Both the position numbers and the translations under genes were made by a program. The notes under the pieces were generated by a model. That model was not told the origin of the DNA and did not search any database. It saw only the letters and a list, made by a program, of their open reading frames with translations. DNA of 64,000 nucleotides from Arsenophonus sp052174495 (GTDB lineage Bacteria; Pseudomonadota; Gammaproteobacteria; Enterobacterales; Enterobacteriaceae), in assembly GCA_052174495.1 (NCBI GenBank), contig JBQMRR010000042.1, forward strand, positions 32,459 through 96,458, written 5' to 3'. Positions 53,170-64,000 of this stretch are shown in pieces; position 1 is the stretch's first letter, and every line of letters begins with the position of its first letter.

Positions 53170-54271
53170 TAGTAAAATTTGAACGGTAGTTATATAACAC
53201 CATGCAAAAAAAGAATTAAAGATCACTTAGGGAAGTGGACAAAATAAGCTCAGGAGAGTTGAACACAAAAAGAAATTTGAATTACGGAGAATAGCAAAGT
53301 TAGGTGATTTTCCTAATGTTATATTTAACAAAGCCTGTTTGAGATAAATCTAAGCAAAGGTTAATAAAAAACTTTAGATGATGAGAAAGGTAGACTTATT
53401 TTTTAGTTCCTACATTTTAGTAGCACTCAATTAAGAGATATTACAGAAGTAAAAGTATCTGATACTATTAAAAAAATAAAATAGGCAGAAAGAATATAAG
53501 ATTGAAAAATAAAGCTCAGTCAGAAAAATAAGGAATAGAAATACCCGATTATAAAAAAGAAATTTTTCTTAATAAGAAAATCAAAGCATTTAGTTTTACT
53601 AAAATCAATAAGTGAGATCCGTTGAAAAAGATTAAAAATGAATAGGAGATCACCTGTTATTAGGCTTTGATTGGCTAAAAACGCATTAAATAGTTAAAAT
53701 TGAATGAAGAAGAAAAATTAATCAATAAATCTTCTGAACCACTTAGATCAATGGTCAAATTTGTGTTTTTAATGAGTTTGCATCATCCTAAAATCATTAA
53801 TTTAGAATGATTAAAAATTGATATGCAAAAAATTGCATTGATAGAACCAGAAAACAGGAAATTGAAAATTCTATAAGAGTAGCTATAAATGATATGGATT
53901 GCTGTATTTTGATTCGATCATTGGATAATTATCTAAATAAATATTCGTTCATAGAATATCAGCAAACAATCTGATGCTTTACAAAAAGTTTAATCAGAAA
54001 AATGCAGATCGATCCTAATATAAAATAGGAGAGCAGTATTGAAACGACCGGAATAAAAATTTTTGTTTCTATCAAAGAATACAGATAGAGTAGTTAGTTA
54101 ATCCAATCTATCGTTCTTATTCTTGTTCTACAAGAAATAGGTTTATGGAAATTAGTCGAAATGTTAAGGTAATATGGATACTTAGCCTTAATTATATTAC
54201 ATGTTACTGAACACGATAAACAAATTAACGGTATTTTGATAGATTTAATAAAAAATCTTAAATCATGCTAA
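53170..54271 (+). pseudogene. Phage-type tyrosine recombinase (integrase) pseudogene
   Basis: The plus strand reads in order: KLGDFPNVIFNKACLR, a broken KSLDDD-like piece, STQLRDITEVKVSDTI, KRIK-LKLNEEEKLI, EPLRSMVKFVFLMSLHHPKI plus INLEWLKIDMQ, and LIEPEN. The C-terminal catalytic part reads LQEIGLWKLVEMLRRYGYLA and HVTEHDKQINGI. This is the layout of enterobacterial prophage integrases (ending LQEMGGWESIEMVRRYAHL). The catalytic HxLRHT box is no longer readable and stops are frequent. It is the only clear sign of an integrated element here. No intact att site is recognisable. Confidence 0.78.
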
Positions 54272-55930
54272 AAAATTTGTTCTAGTAAAATATTAAAATA
54301 CTGACATCATCTAATCTATTGATCTTATTAGCATTTCATATAGAATTTGAACCTATTTTTACGCCTTAAAATAGATATAACTTATTATTTTAACTCATAA
54401 AAATTATTTTATTCAGTTTAACTATGCTGCAATAAAAGAATTTTATATATTATAAAATTTCATTCTATATTATAACATTTTATCTTAACGACATTTGTAA
54501 TGTCAAGGAATATCTTCACTTGCAGTAAAATCAAAAATATTAAAAAAATAGTAAAGATATTATGTATTGTAGTCGTTAATCACCATAAGTACAGGATCCT
54601 TGGATCTAAAATTTCCTATTTAGGAGAAAGATTTTTATTTATAATTACCATAAAGATAGCACTCGTAAATTCCTTTTACTGGAAGATCATTCTAAGCAAT
54701 CCTTCGTAGAAGGAACCATAAAACCCTCGCTGCCAATTTAATTATGTCAGAAATGTCTATTGCTGAATACGTTATAACTATAAAATAGTTATTTAAGATT
54801 ACATCAATATTCAAAAAAATGAAAATTATTTTTATGACAAAATAATCAATAAGTTGAGCGCTAAATATTAAATAGTAGATAGATTGATCCAATTATATCT
54901 GATAAAAAATAAACAACCATTCAGATCAAACGCATTCTTTCAGAGCTTGTAGAACGTGCAGTAAATACAAAGGCAAATAAAGTTAGAGCTAATCTTCATG
55001 GTGTATTCAATTTTAGATTATTTGCAGAAAACAATCTAGATAACATTAATAAAAAACTATTTACAGGCTTAACCGAAATCTGAAGAAAGCGTCATTCCTC
55101 TACAGTAAAAACGTGTAAATAAAACGCTTTTGAATCATTTTTTATCATAGGTGGAGAGGACCTAAACAAGCTATTATGATTGCTTGCTATAATAAATCAA
55201 CGTGCTCATTCATCTAGACTTTGCTCAATCAATCCTGCTCCATACCTTTTATCACACTAAACAGATCTGTCTCCGTTAAAAATAACTACCAATACTCGTA
55301 TCAATGGAATAGAAATAAAATTCTGAGAATATCATTAATATATCAAAAAATAGTAATTTCTATTTTATCCTCATTGTAAAATAAGAGCGTTATTGAAATT
55401 CTAAAATGGCAGCGAAAATATCTAAACGCGTATTTCTTTTTAGAATAATACAATAAGGCCATTTGTCATTCACTGAATATACAATAAATAACTCTGTAAA
55501 TTCTGTAATTTTACATTGATTTTAATAAATTTATAGCAAGATATATTCACTGTATCTTTAAAATTCTAGAAGAAATATTAGCATTAATACAAAATACGTA
55601 ATAGACTTCAAAATCAAAAAAGGCCAGACATATCTAACAATACATTACGATAGATATTGATTCTTTAAGATAAAAACGAGAAATACTTGAGCAGTGAGAA
55701 AATACTTGTTTTATGATGGATACAATTTTGCATAGATTAGTTATTAGCTATGAATCTTCCTAATAGATTAGGAGTATAGCACCTTATTGCACTAGTAATA
55801 TTATTTTGCGGATACAAAATAAATAAGTATATAATTAATAAAAGTAGGTATAACTACTATACAACAACTAGATTTATGGGTCCCTCCACTAACAAAAAAA
55901 TTAAAATGCTTTATAAGGAGAATGCTTATT
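54272..55930. other. Decayed stretch after the integrase, possibly prophage remnant
   Basis: A coding-like piece on the plus strand at about 54915-55080 reads ILSELVERAVNTKANKVRA followed by NLHGVFNFRLFAENNLDNIN. It has the look of a real, rather well-kept protein fragment but I cannot name it. The rest gives only short, unmatched pieces. The frames at 54500-54709 and 54692-54892 are not recognisable. Confidence 0.4.
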
Positions 55931-55934
55931 ATTA

Positions 55935-57190
55935 AAATAGTCTCAAATTTTTCAATTTATTTCTAGTTAGTTTTGTTATTATCCTGATTATGCAAGTATC
56001 AATGGTAATTATTAAACATAATACGGTCTGGTTTAGTCCTCTCTGGGATAGGACTTGAAACTACCATCAACGCATTTTTTTTGGGTATCCTTCCTGATAA
56101 ATATGGTCGTAAAAATTATTTTTCTCATATATTTTATTACTTCTAATATTTTATTGAAGTAACTGCACTAATGCTTGAATATAATTGGCTCTTTTATCAA
56201 TCATGTGAGCTATGCGTAAGCATATAATATTGAAGGGATTAATATCATTCCCGAACTCTTATGTGGTTCAAGAATTTATACCTTCTAAAAACTTTTTATT
56301 AGTAGTCTGACTTTATCATTTATACCATTTGGCTTTTTTTCTGGATCATTTGTAACTTCTTATCTATCTGAATAGATTGGTTGGAGAGAACTTTAATTAT
56401 TAATTGTCTTCTTACTATTTTATTAAAATGGGAAATTCATTCCAAAATCACCATGATATTTTTCTCTAGGGCATTTTAGAATATGCGTGAAGCTTATCCA
56501 TGGGAGACTAATATCTCTGTATACTAAAATTGGGCATTAACCTGAATATACATAGATTACCAAAAGATCTTATCTAAGATAATAATACATTATTAAAAAT
56601 AACTTATTATTGTCGACATTAATGGATTTTCTTTTATACTTGGAAGTTTCGTTATTCAATTCATTAAGAACTGGTATTATTGAATTAGGTTTTTCATTTT
56701 ACTATTAAAACTGTAGTGAATTTTTATTCATGATATCCACTTTATAGGATTTAATTAGCTAATTATTTTCGAAATGCCTTTCCGATTATCTTGAAATACG
56801 TTGAATATTCTTTTATTTAGTTTTATTAGTGCGATTGGATATATAATTCCAGCACTGTCTATACAGATTAAGACAGCCGTACCTTTTAAAATTTAGATAA
56901 TATCTTTAGGCTGAATTTTTGTTGATATTCTATCGCTATGATATTTAGCGACGGTGAATTTGGTAGAGAAATATTTTTTAATTCAGGTGTACTCAACCTG
57001 TCTTGAACTCGGCTATGATATAGCGATACTAATAAAATTATCAGTTCTATTTTTCTTGGATTTAGTGGCTTCTCCTTATCTCGATAGAAAAAATTTTTTG
57101 AAAAATATCATCTTCGTATCTTTTCATATTTATTTACGTTTATTTTATCAGTTCTATCGTTTATTTGTTTTCTTAGGAAACCCGTAATAT
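55935..57190 (+). pseudogene. MFS transporter pseudogene
   Basis: Broken frames on the plus strand fit a major facilitator. GLVLSGIGLETTINAFFLGI is followed by LPDKYGRKNYF, which is MFS motif A after helix 2. Then come ISSLTLSFIPFGFFSGSFVT, SYLSE-IGWREL and, at 56954-57187, a helix-rich piece with LIQVYSTCLELGYDIAI that resembles the PTxxRxxGxGxxxxx segment of such carriers. The subfamily (YaaU-like or metabolite:H+ symporter) cannot be fixed. The frame is interrupted many times. Confidence 0.55.
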
Positions 57191-57319
57191 TCAGCTTAAA
57201 GCTATATAATTAGTATCAACCTATAACTTAGATTTCTTAGTAGTTTTATAGATATAAACTTGATTACTTAGAAAGTATATTTTTATCTAAAAATTTATTT
57301 TAAATTAAATTTTGCCTGC

Positions 57320-57877
57320 TCATTTCCATATTTTCTGTATAAAATCAATAATCAATAATTTATTATTTATTAATATATCAAATGGATACAAAGAAGCGCA
57401 TACAAGTACTAATACACAAAATATTCGTTCTAACTTAGGGAATTTACTAGGATTTAGTATTGGCATACAGAAACGTCGACGACATGGCCATAGTAATGGT
57501 ATTCCTGCTGGTGTTAACATATCAGCTACAAGGTGGCTAGTATAGCCAACTACCATGGAATGAATAAAATCTACTGGTATTGGAATGATAATTCGTGATA
57601 ATAAATCTGAGGAAAAAAATATGCTGCCTCCTATAATAGCCAGGAGACTGTGAGTAATACCTCTATGACCAAACAGTTTAGCAATGGGTATCGAAAACCA
57701 TTTTAATCTCTGGCCTAAAAAAGACTTAGGGTGATCTATGTCTGGCAATAGACAGGTTAATATTCCGGCAATAATAATATGCCCCCAGTTCCCTTGAGCT
57801 AATTCTGGTGATAACTCTAATTTTTTCGCAAAAATAGTACTTGCTAAAGCAAAGATGAGATGCCCGCCAGCAGTCAT
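57320..57877 (-). CDS. ydjM: YdjM family inner membrane protein
   Basis: 185 residues from ATG 57875-57877 (MTAGGHLIFALASTIFAKK), matching E. coli YdjM (MTAEGHLLFSIACAVFAKN). A GTG three codons upstream is less likely. Family DUF457, predicted membrane-bound metal-dependent hydrolase. Conserved pieces are TCLLPDIDHPKSFLGQRLKW, FGHRGITHSLLA, VVGYTSHLVADMLTPAGIPL and LLWPCRRRF, with His and Asp residues that could bind metal. It is a few residues shorter than E. coli YdjM at the C-terminus. In E. coli it is LexA-regulated, but I see no clear LexA box here. It is the only intact gene in the last 12 kb. Confidence 0.9.
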   Translation of the reverse strand: MTAGGHLIFALASTIFAKKLELSPELAQGNWGHIIIAGILTCLLPDIDHPKSFLGQRLKWFSIPIAKLFGHRGITHSLLAIIGGSIFFSSDLLSRIIIPIPVDFIHSMVVGYTSHLVADMLTPAGIPLLWPCRRRFCMPILNPSKFPKLERIFCVLVLVCASLYPFDILINNKLLIIDFIQKIWK

Positions 57878-58093
57878 AATAACCACATATAGTTATATTT
57901 AATTATAATCATTTATTTATCTGTAGAATGTAGCTAAAATAATTAAATAATCAATAACTTAATAAGTTAAAAACTCCGTCAATCCTGGAATAACTCTTGG
58001 CAATATCCATCAGAAGCGATTCTGCTTATTTAGAGGTTAAGTAATTTCAATAGTAGACTATTCACTTAACTCGATATACTACACCATAAATCT

Positions 58094-59000
58094 ATGAAAA
58101 ATCCTCAATACTCACCACAACATGATTCCATTATTCAAAAAATTTCTTAGTGATGTTGTTGTAAATAGAGATTTTTTTTAAAGATACATTTTACCATCTC
58201 ATATTATATGCGTTAAGATCCAACTCTCTAACTAGAGAGTTGGATAGCTTTATTGAAGACGATTTGCGTATCCAATGTTTAGATATCTCTATTCTATACA
58301 GAGGAAAATGATGAAGACTATATCTATACATTACTTGAGCATCAAGGTTAGGCCTTAAGAAAATGATAGCGTGGTGTTTAATACATTATAGTATGTCAGC
58401 GATAAAACAGAATATCGAACAAGGTAATAACTCTTTACCTGTAATTATACCGCTTATGTTCTATTACGGTACCATATCACCCTATCTGTATAACAGTCAA
58501 TAGTTAGGATTGCTTTGCTAAAACTTAAACTAGCAAAATCAGTTTTATAGGCAAGTATTTCCACTAGTTTATATTGATAGAATACTAGATGAGGATATCC
58601 TGGATGCACCACTGAGTAGAAGTCCTGTAACTGGCACAAAAACATATCCGAATGCGTTATGATATATTCAATTTACCTCAGAATTAGCTAATCTAATATA
58701 AAATAGCAGTATTCAAAAGAATAATATAAGATTTATTAGCTTAAATAGCTAAAACAAAAAATACGATTGATATTGATGGATTCATATGAACTCTTGTAAA
58801 ATATATACTCACCGAAAGGATTTTATGACTATTGTAAAGCAACTTAAAGGTAAAGGTAAAAATAGGCTACCAGTTAAGTTAAAAGAATGCTATTGACGAA
58901 ATTAGAACTCGGTAACTTTTAGCTAATGCTTCAGAGTGTAATCTAATGAAGATTACTACTGCTCTGTCAGATAATAACTAGATTAACTATTAGTTAATAT
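58094..59000 (+). pseudogene. Rpn/YhgA-like nuclease pseudogene
   Basis: The plus strand starts MKNPQYSPQHDSII, then NRDFF, RELDSFIEDDLRIQCLDI, ENDEDYIYTLLEHQ, SLPVIIPLMFYYGTISPYLY, and QVFPLVYIDRILDEDI. It ends with MTIVKQLKGKGK and LLANASECNLMKITTALSDN. This matches the Rpn family (YhgA-like, PD-(D/E)XK nuclease, recombination-promoting), including the LIEHQ active-site stretch and the repeat-like C-terminal tail. Frameshifts and stops break it. Such genes often move between genomes and multiply in insect symbionts. Confidence 0.78.
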
Positions 59001-62000
59001 AACACTTACCTTTAAATAAGTGCTTAAAATGGGCATATATGTTAATTAGTTACTTTTTATAAAAAAATTCCTTATTTCTTGAGTTAAGTCTTTATTTCCT
59101 TTAATTTTGGATAAAATTTTTCTCACTACTCTTCGCAATAGATTTTAACTATAAAGCTGCTCGCTTTCTTCTCTGGAAAATTCAAAAATCATTAATTATC
59201 CGAGTTTAGTAACTCCAGCAAAAAGATATCTCATCTCCGAGAGGAGATATTACTAGTTCTGTAATCAATTCATTATTTATTTTTAATAAATCACTCATTA
59301 TATAATTTGTATATTAAGTAGTTGTGATGATATTTGAGTGCTTATTTCTTTTTTATTATTTGCTAATCTTATTAATCTTTACCACCTTACTTACTTTATT
59401 ATTGTTTAATAGATTTAACGTAATTTGCTCATATATTTAGTGCTATATTATCATATAGCAACTAAGTTATATATTATTTAAATTCATTAACTCATAAAAC
59501 TTTTTATTACTTTTGCTGGAGCTTTTTTCTATCTAATTCATAAGTTTTTGCAGTATTCAACGATAAATCAATCATGCTTGCAAATACTTATTGCGTCAGT
59601 TTTTTAGATTTTCTAATAGATCATAATTTTCTGTATAATTAATCTATAGAGGTAGACATGCATAAGCACACTATATATCATTAAGTAATGCTAAACCTAA
59701 TAAATAAAAGTAAACACTAAGAATAACCTAAAATTTACTGAAAAACTTTACATATCATGGTCATTTACCTAATAATAAGAGTAATAGATTCTAGATTTAT
59801 ATTCTAAGATTTAAAAGAGTTATAGAGACTTAGAGGTACCTAGAAGCACTTTGAAGTAGCTGAGAAGGATCACCGGATAATTAAGAACGACTACGAAGTT
59901 AAATATCCGCTTGATATAATTATCGTAAAAAATTTCTAAGCTTTTTGGAAAATTGAAGATTGTTGTTAGAAAATGATTCTCAACAATAAATTACCTGCAG
60001 TTGATATGAAAGATCTAGATAAATCAAACTCTAGAATTGATGAATGTGAATATATCCCTTAAATTCAATCATATAATCCAAAAGTCTACTTGAAACCGTC
60101 TCACAAAAGAATGAAAGACTTGGACTAAATGACTTAAATTGAATAACAAAAAAATAAATTAAATAAAAATAAATAGCAAGCGTTTAGATCTATGACACGT
60201 TCTTTAATAAAACAGTATCAATAAGATAAAATCTATAAAATTGATAGTAGGAAAATTGCACTTATAATTTAATAAAACTGAGAATGAAGTTTATACGAAG
60301 AGCAGTTAAGTCTGCTTTATGTATAGATTTTTTAAAAAAATATCCCGATATAGAGTTGTACATAAACACCAAATAACTAATAGATAAATTTGTAGTAAAT
60401 ACGTTTCATACTTACGGTAAATTTTCTTATGGAGAGATTTATTCATAAATTAATATTTGTCAACATTCTCGTGAACAGCATCAAATGCATTATCATAACT
60501 AATCTCGAATAGGAATGGTAAGATTAGGTCTACTAAAAGGCGCTCAACTAAATAAATCATTAATAATATATAACCTGAACCTACCGAACATAACATATAT
60601 GACACGATATTATAAACATTCTTTCGTTATTTAAAATTAAGTAAATAGAATGTGGTGGTAACCCACCCACCATGCTGACAGCAGCAATAATCGATATCTG
60701 CTAAAATTTATCTTTATATAATCAAGAACTGCTATTACAGCAGAAGGAAGCAGTATGAATATTCAAACTGAAAATAAAATTCTTTAAACGAAGAAATACT
60801 TAACAATTGAGGAATAGATCCTTATATTCTAAAGGTTGAGTGCTTATAAGAGAACTTAACTAATTTCTATATTGCTTAACTATTTTTAGCTTAAACCCAG
60901 GTAAAAATATAATCTTTTACTTTTGATACTAGAAATAACAAATAGCTTTAATAATACGCTCTATGACATTATGGAGGAAATAGCATAAATTCTATATATG
61001 TGATCCGCGATCCTGTAATATTTATTATGAGATTCAAGTTTGATTTATTAGTATAATAGAATCAATACATAAGCGTAAAATAAACTGAGATCAGGAATAA
61101 TTACTGCGTCTCATTATGACTGCTTCATAATAAATTTTATATGGGTTTTGGTAAACCGGAAAACGATACGTACTACATATTGTCTTAATATTATCAAGGA
61201 TAAAAAATTCAAATTTAGCTTAAATAATAATAACATCTAGCATAATCATGAATAAAAGCCGATAACTAGAATACTCTATTAAAAGTATAAAGAAATTTAT
61301 GTTACCATGCTAAATTTTGCCTTCAGTGATTCTGGCAATAATTCAGATAAATTAATTGGAAATAATGGTGTTATCAAAACTAAGACTATTACCGCCGCTG
61401 TACATTTTAAAACATTGAAACGTAAAATTTTTTATCTAACTTATCCAAATGACAATTGATAGACCACCTTAATTGTACAGCGCGTGATTGGGTAAATTTT
61501 ATTAGTAGTTATTACTATGATGTCTTTCAGAAGACAAAACAAATTATCTTTTGTCATCTTTTGATAAAAGATTATCAATCTGATTGAGTTAATTTCATCT
61601 GCAATAAAAGGATTTTTCTAATTTAGTAGAAATATAATCAATGTCATGATCCTTTCTCTAATTGCTTTAGAGAAAGGATATCATACAAAATTTAGAAAAT
61701 ACATCAGGATTTAAATACGTAAAAACAAATTGAACACTTTGCAAAATATAAATACAAAACTTATAGTAGCATTTTAGAATGGCTGTTAAACCGACACTTT
61801 TAAAGTGTCAATTAAACATTAAAATAAATAATGAATTACTTATATTGATAATCGCCATTATGTGAAGTCAAGGTAACATTAATAAATAAACAATTTACAT
61901 TTTGGAACTATCTTTTCCTTATAAACTGGAAAAAAAGATTAAATGAGTGTAATCAACGAGCGTAACCCCCCATTTCATATGCTAAAATATGCCTTAAATG

Positions 62001-64000
62001 CACTCTTTAGTATTGATAGTTCTAAGAACTCAGAGATGAAGGAATACGGATCACAAAAAAAGTATAGCAATTTAAGACAAAATAGACGAAATTTTAAAAT
62101 TGACTGATAAGCAATGCAGATTATTCTTATCAGAATTCGAAAGCGTCTTAGATATGCTTTTAAATTTATTTAGTGAACTAACATCAGAAAAAAATAAAAC
62201 AAATTTACGGATCTACGTAAATCAGAACCGGAATTGAAATGAGTATAAAAACGATGATATTTTCTGGAAATCTTGCCACTATATAACTATACTACTCAGA
62301 GAATTTCAAGCAGCAAGTTAATTACCACCTTTCCGTACCTATCAAGAAAAGATATGATTATCATTAAAAATCCTTAGGTGCAATGTCAAATATTTAATGA
62401 TAAAACTAAAATTTTCTATTTATCTAACTAGAGAAAATAATATTACCGTCATTAACAGATAATTTTTTGAAAGTTGAATTAGCTATAAAATAGCCACGAG
62501 AAAACAACTGCTGTTGCTCTAATTAACGAGATTAATTTTCCAGTAAATAAGAAAATAAACTTCAACAAATTAATCATTTAGATGGTTAACCTAAAAATGT
62601 AATCTCAAAAGAGTTTTATGACACCGATATTCATTTTTAAAATGAAAGATTCAACCAATACGCAATTCATACTTGTCCAGTTTCGAGAAGCTGTTATATT
62701 TATAGCTAATACTATAAAAAAAGATTTCAATTTAACATCACAAATTATCAATCAGACACATCTCGCTAAGCACTTTTTTTACGTCCATCAATAACCAGCA
62801 TTGCACTCTTATAATGATAAGACATAAGGGTCACTGAGTTCTTGACTACCAGTATGCTAACTTTTCTCCTATTACGTCCCTCCATTTCTCTCATTAACAT
62901 TGAGATGCGAGATTTAAAAACTTATTTAAAAGGAACTGCTATGGCTGTGTGCTATCCAAAATCAAAAATCACTTTGAGTTTATTAAAACATCCTAAACCA
63001 TCCCAATAATACTTAACTACCTTTTATGATAAACGGTCGCTTACATACCAAAATCGCCGCATCTTCATATCAGCTTATTCAAAGACAGTTACTCTTATTT
63101 TTAGCTGATCGTAAACTTGTGCGTGCAGTTCATAAAAATTAATATGAGAATTATTAATATTCAACTACTCAATAAAAAAATGAGACCAAAAATTAGTCAT
63201 GAGATCTACACTAGACTTATTAGAGCGATAGAAGTGCTAGATAATATTCGAGTACATTAATAAATATTCCTTAGAACATGAGCCAATGCCTTATCTTGCT
63301 GATATTATTAATCGTTTATAAGAAAATATAACTTCTATTTTAAGAAAATCAACGAATGGAAGAGTTGAAAGATAATTTATCTAAAACTGATTTATCTGAA
63401 GAAAATAATTTATAAGAGCTAGGTTATGACTAATGTTACCTTATCTCTATTTTAAATTAAAATGAGGAACAGACGTTTTTCATGACTAAAATGATACTGG
63501 TTTTACTCAGTGAAATAAAAAATTAAAGGAAACGCTACTACTTTTATCAATTACGTTGAGGCAATACAAAATATTTGATATGATACTTAGGCTTACTTCT
63601 TCTGGAATAAAAAATTTAGTCATATAATTAATGCACAGTTAAAAAAATAATTTAAAGATATGAGCTTAATACTAAAAATCAAAAATGAAATAGCTATAAA
63701 TAAAATTTTTATGATTGGAGTTTTAATAAAAGTTTAGTTAAATTATCTAAACATTACCACAAATTGACTAAAGGTTAGCAAACCACTTACATATTAATAC
63801 TAAAACCGCTAATATGAGTTTAAGCAAGTGAGCTAATCACAGAAAATAAAAAGAGATATATTAAGACATAAATCACCACAAATCCTCCATTTTTAAAAAA
63901 TTAAAATCACTTAATCTAAATTTATAGAACTTTCTAGTTGCCTACTAAAAACTAATCTTAAATTTCTGGCTACAGTATATCAAAGAAAATCAATATAATC
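59001..64000. other. About 5 kb of decayed sequence without assignable genes
   Basis: No intact gene. Several stop-free, protein-like pieces can be read on the plus strand. Examples are LNFAFSDSGNNSDKL and KTKTITAAVHFKTLKRK (61310-61430), INERNPPFHMLKYALNALF (about 61945-62010), MKDSTNTQFILVQFREAV (about 62640-62700), and SYQLIQRQLLLFLADRKLVR (about 63065-63130). They look like relics of one or more large accessory genes, but I could not match any to a family. No tRNA, rRNA or CRISPR array is visible. Confidence 0.4.

Noticed and set aside
57320..57545. 77-residue plus-strand frame at 57312-57545
   Set aside because: Antisense to ydjM, whose sequence is clearly conserved on the other strand.
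1..64000. CRISPR array or restriction/defence cluster
   Set aside because: No regularly spaced direct repeats were seen, and the repeated blocks are all IS ends. No defence gene set was readable.

Overview
The window looks like a chromosome piece from an insect-associated Enterobacterales endosymbiont in the middle of genome reduction. The evidence is strong AT richness and close similarity of every readable gene to E. coli, Serratia or Yersinia proteins. Only about a third of the sequence is intact coding; much of the rest is readable pseudogene or decayed insertion sequence. A Serratia symbiotica-type co-symbiont of aphids is my best guess by general character, but I cannot prove the lineage from the sequence alone.

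Layout. 0-1 kb: the 5' part of cca (cut by the window edge) and a dead ygiM. 1.6-6.4 kb: IS256-family debris, a full-length icd pseudogene and an IS481-family remnant. 6.6-9.9 kb: the frdABCD operon on the minus strand, with frdC and frdD intact and frdA and frdB destroyed. 10-15.2 kb: another IS256 relic, nudJ pseudogene, then intact mnmA-hflD-purB. 15.3-22.7 kb: four IS256 relics around tRNA-Asn, cspC and a tpiA pseudogene. 23.2-30.4 kb: lrp, ftsK reduced to its membrane domain, dead ftsK motor, dead lolA, dead rarA, intact serS. 30.6-33.2 kb: IS relics and unassigned decay. 33.3-39.2 kb: trxB-cydD-cydC, dead aat, infA. 39.8-42.9 kb: IS256 relic, IS1595-like remnant and dapB pseudogene. 43-48.7 kb: ispH, dead fkpB, lspA, ileS and ribF. 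49-51.7 kb: rpsT, dead nhaR, nhaA. 51.9-64 kb: almost entirely decayed, with an IS256 fragment, a phage-type integrase, an MFS transporter and an Rpn nuclease pseudogene, one intact gene (ydjM) and about 5 kb I could not assign.

What the genes do together. The survivors are mainly translation (ileS, serS, mnmA, rpsT, infA, tRNA-Asn, cca), cofactor or isoprenoid synthesis (ribF, ispH), purines (purB), redox and cytochrome bd assembly (trxB, cydDC), lipoprotein maturation (lspA), division (FtsK N-domain) and a few regulators and transporters (lrp, cspC, nhaA). The lost genes include TCA cycle (icd), fumarate reductase catalysis (frdAB), glycolysis (tpiA), DAP/lysine synthesis (dapB), lipoprotein carriage (lolA), the FtsK DNA translocase, the N-degron transferase (aat), and rarA, nudJ, nhaR, fkpB and ygiM. 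Gene order inside ancestral operons is kept, so dead genes lie as gaps between living ones. All mobile elements seen here are themselves dead.

I did not find a convincing new multi-gene system. The most interesting signals are selective survival inside broken units: FrdCD without FrdAB, and FtsK ending exactly after its division domain. An IleRS KMSKS-loop change and loss of lolA beside a living lspA are also notable. Pseudogene identities come from my own translation and memory of E. coli proteins, with no database search.
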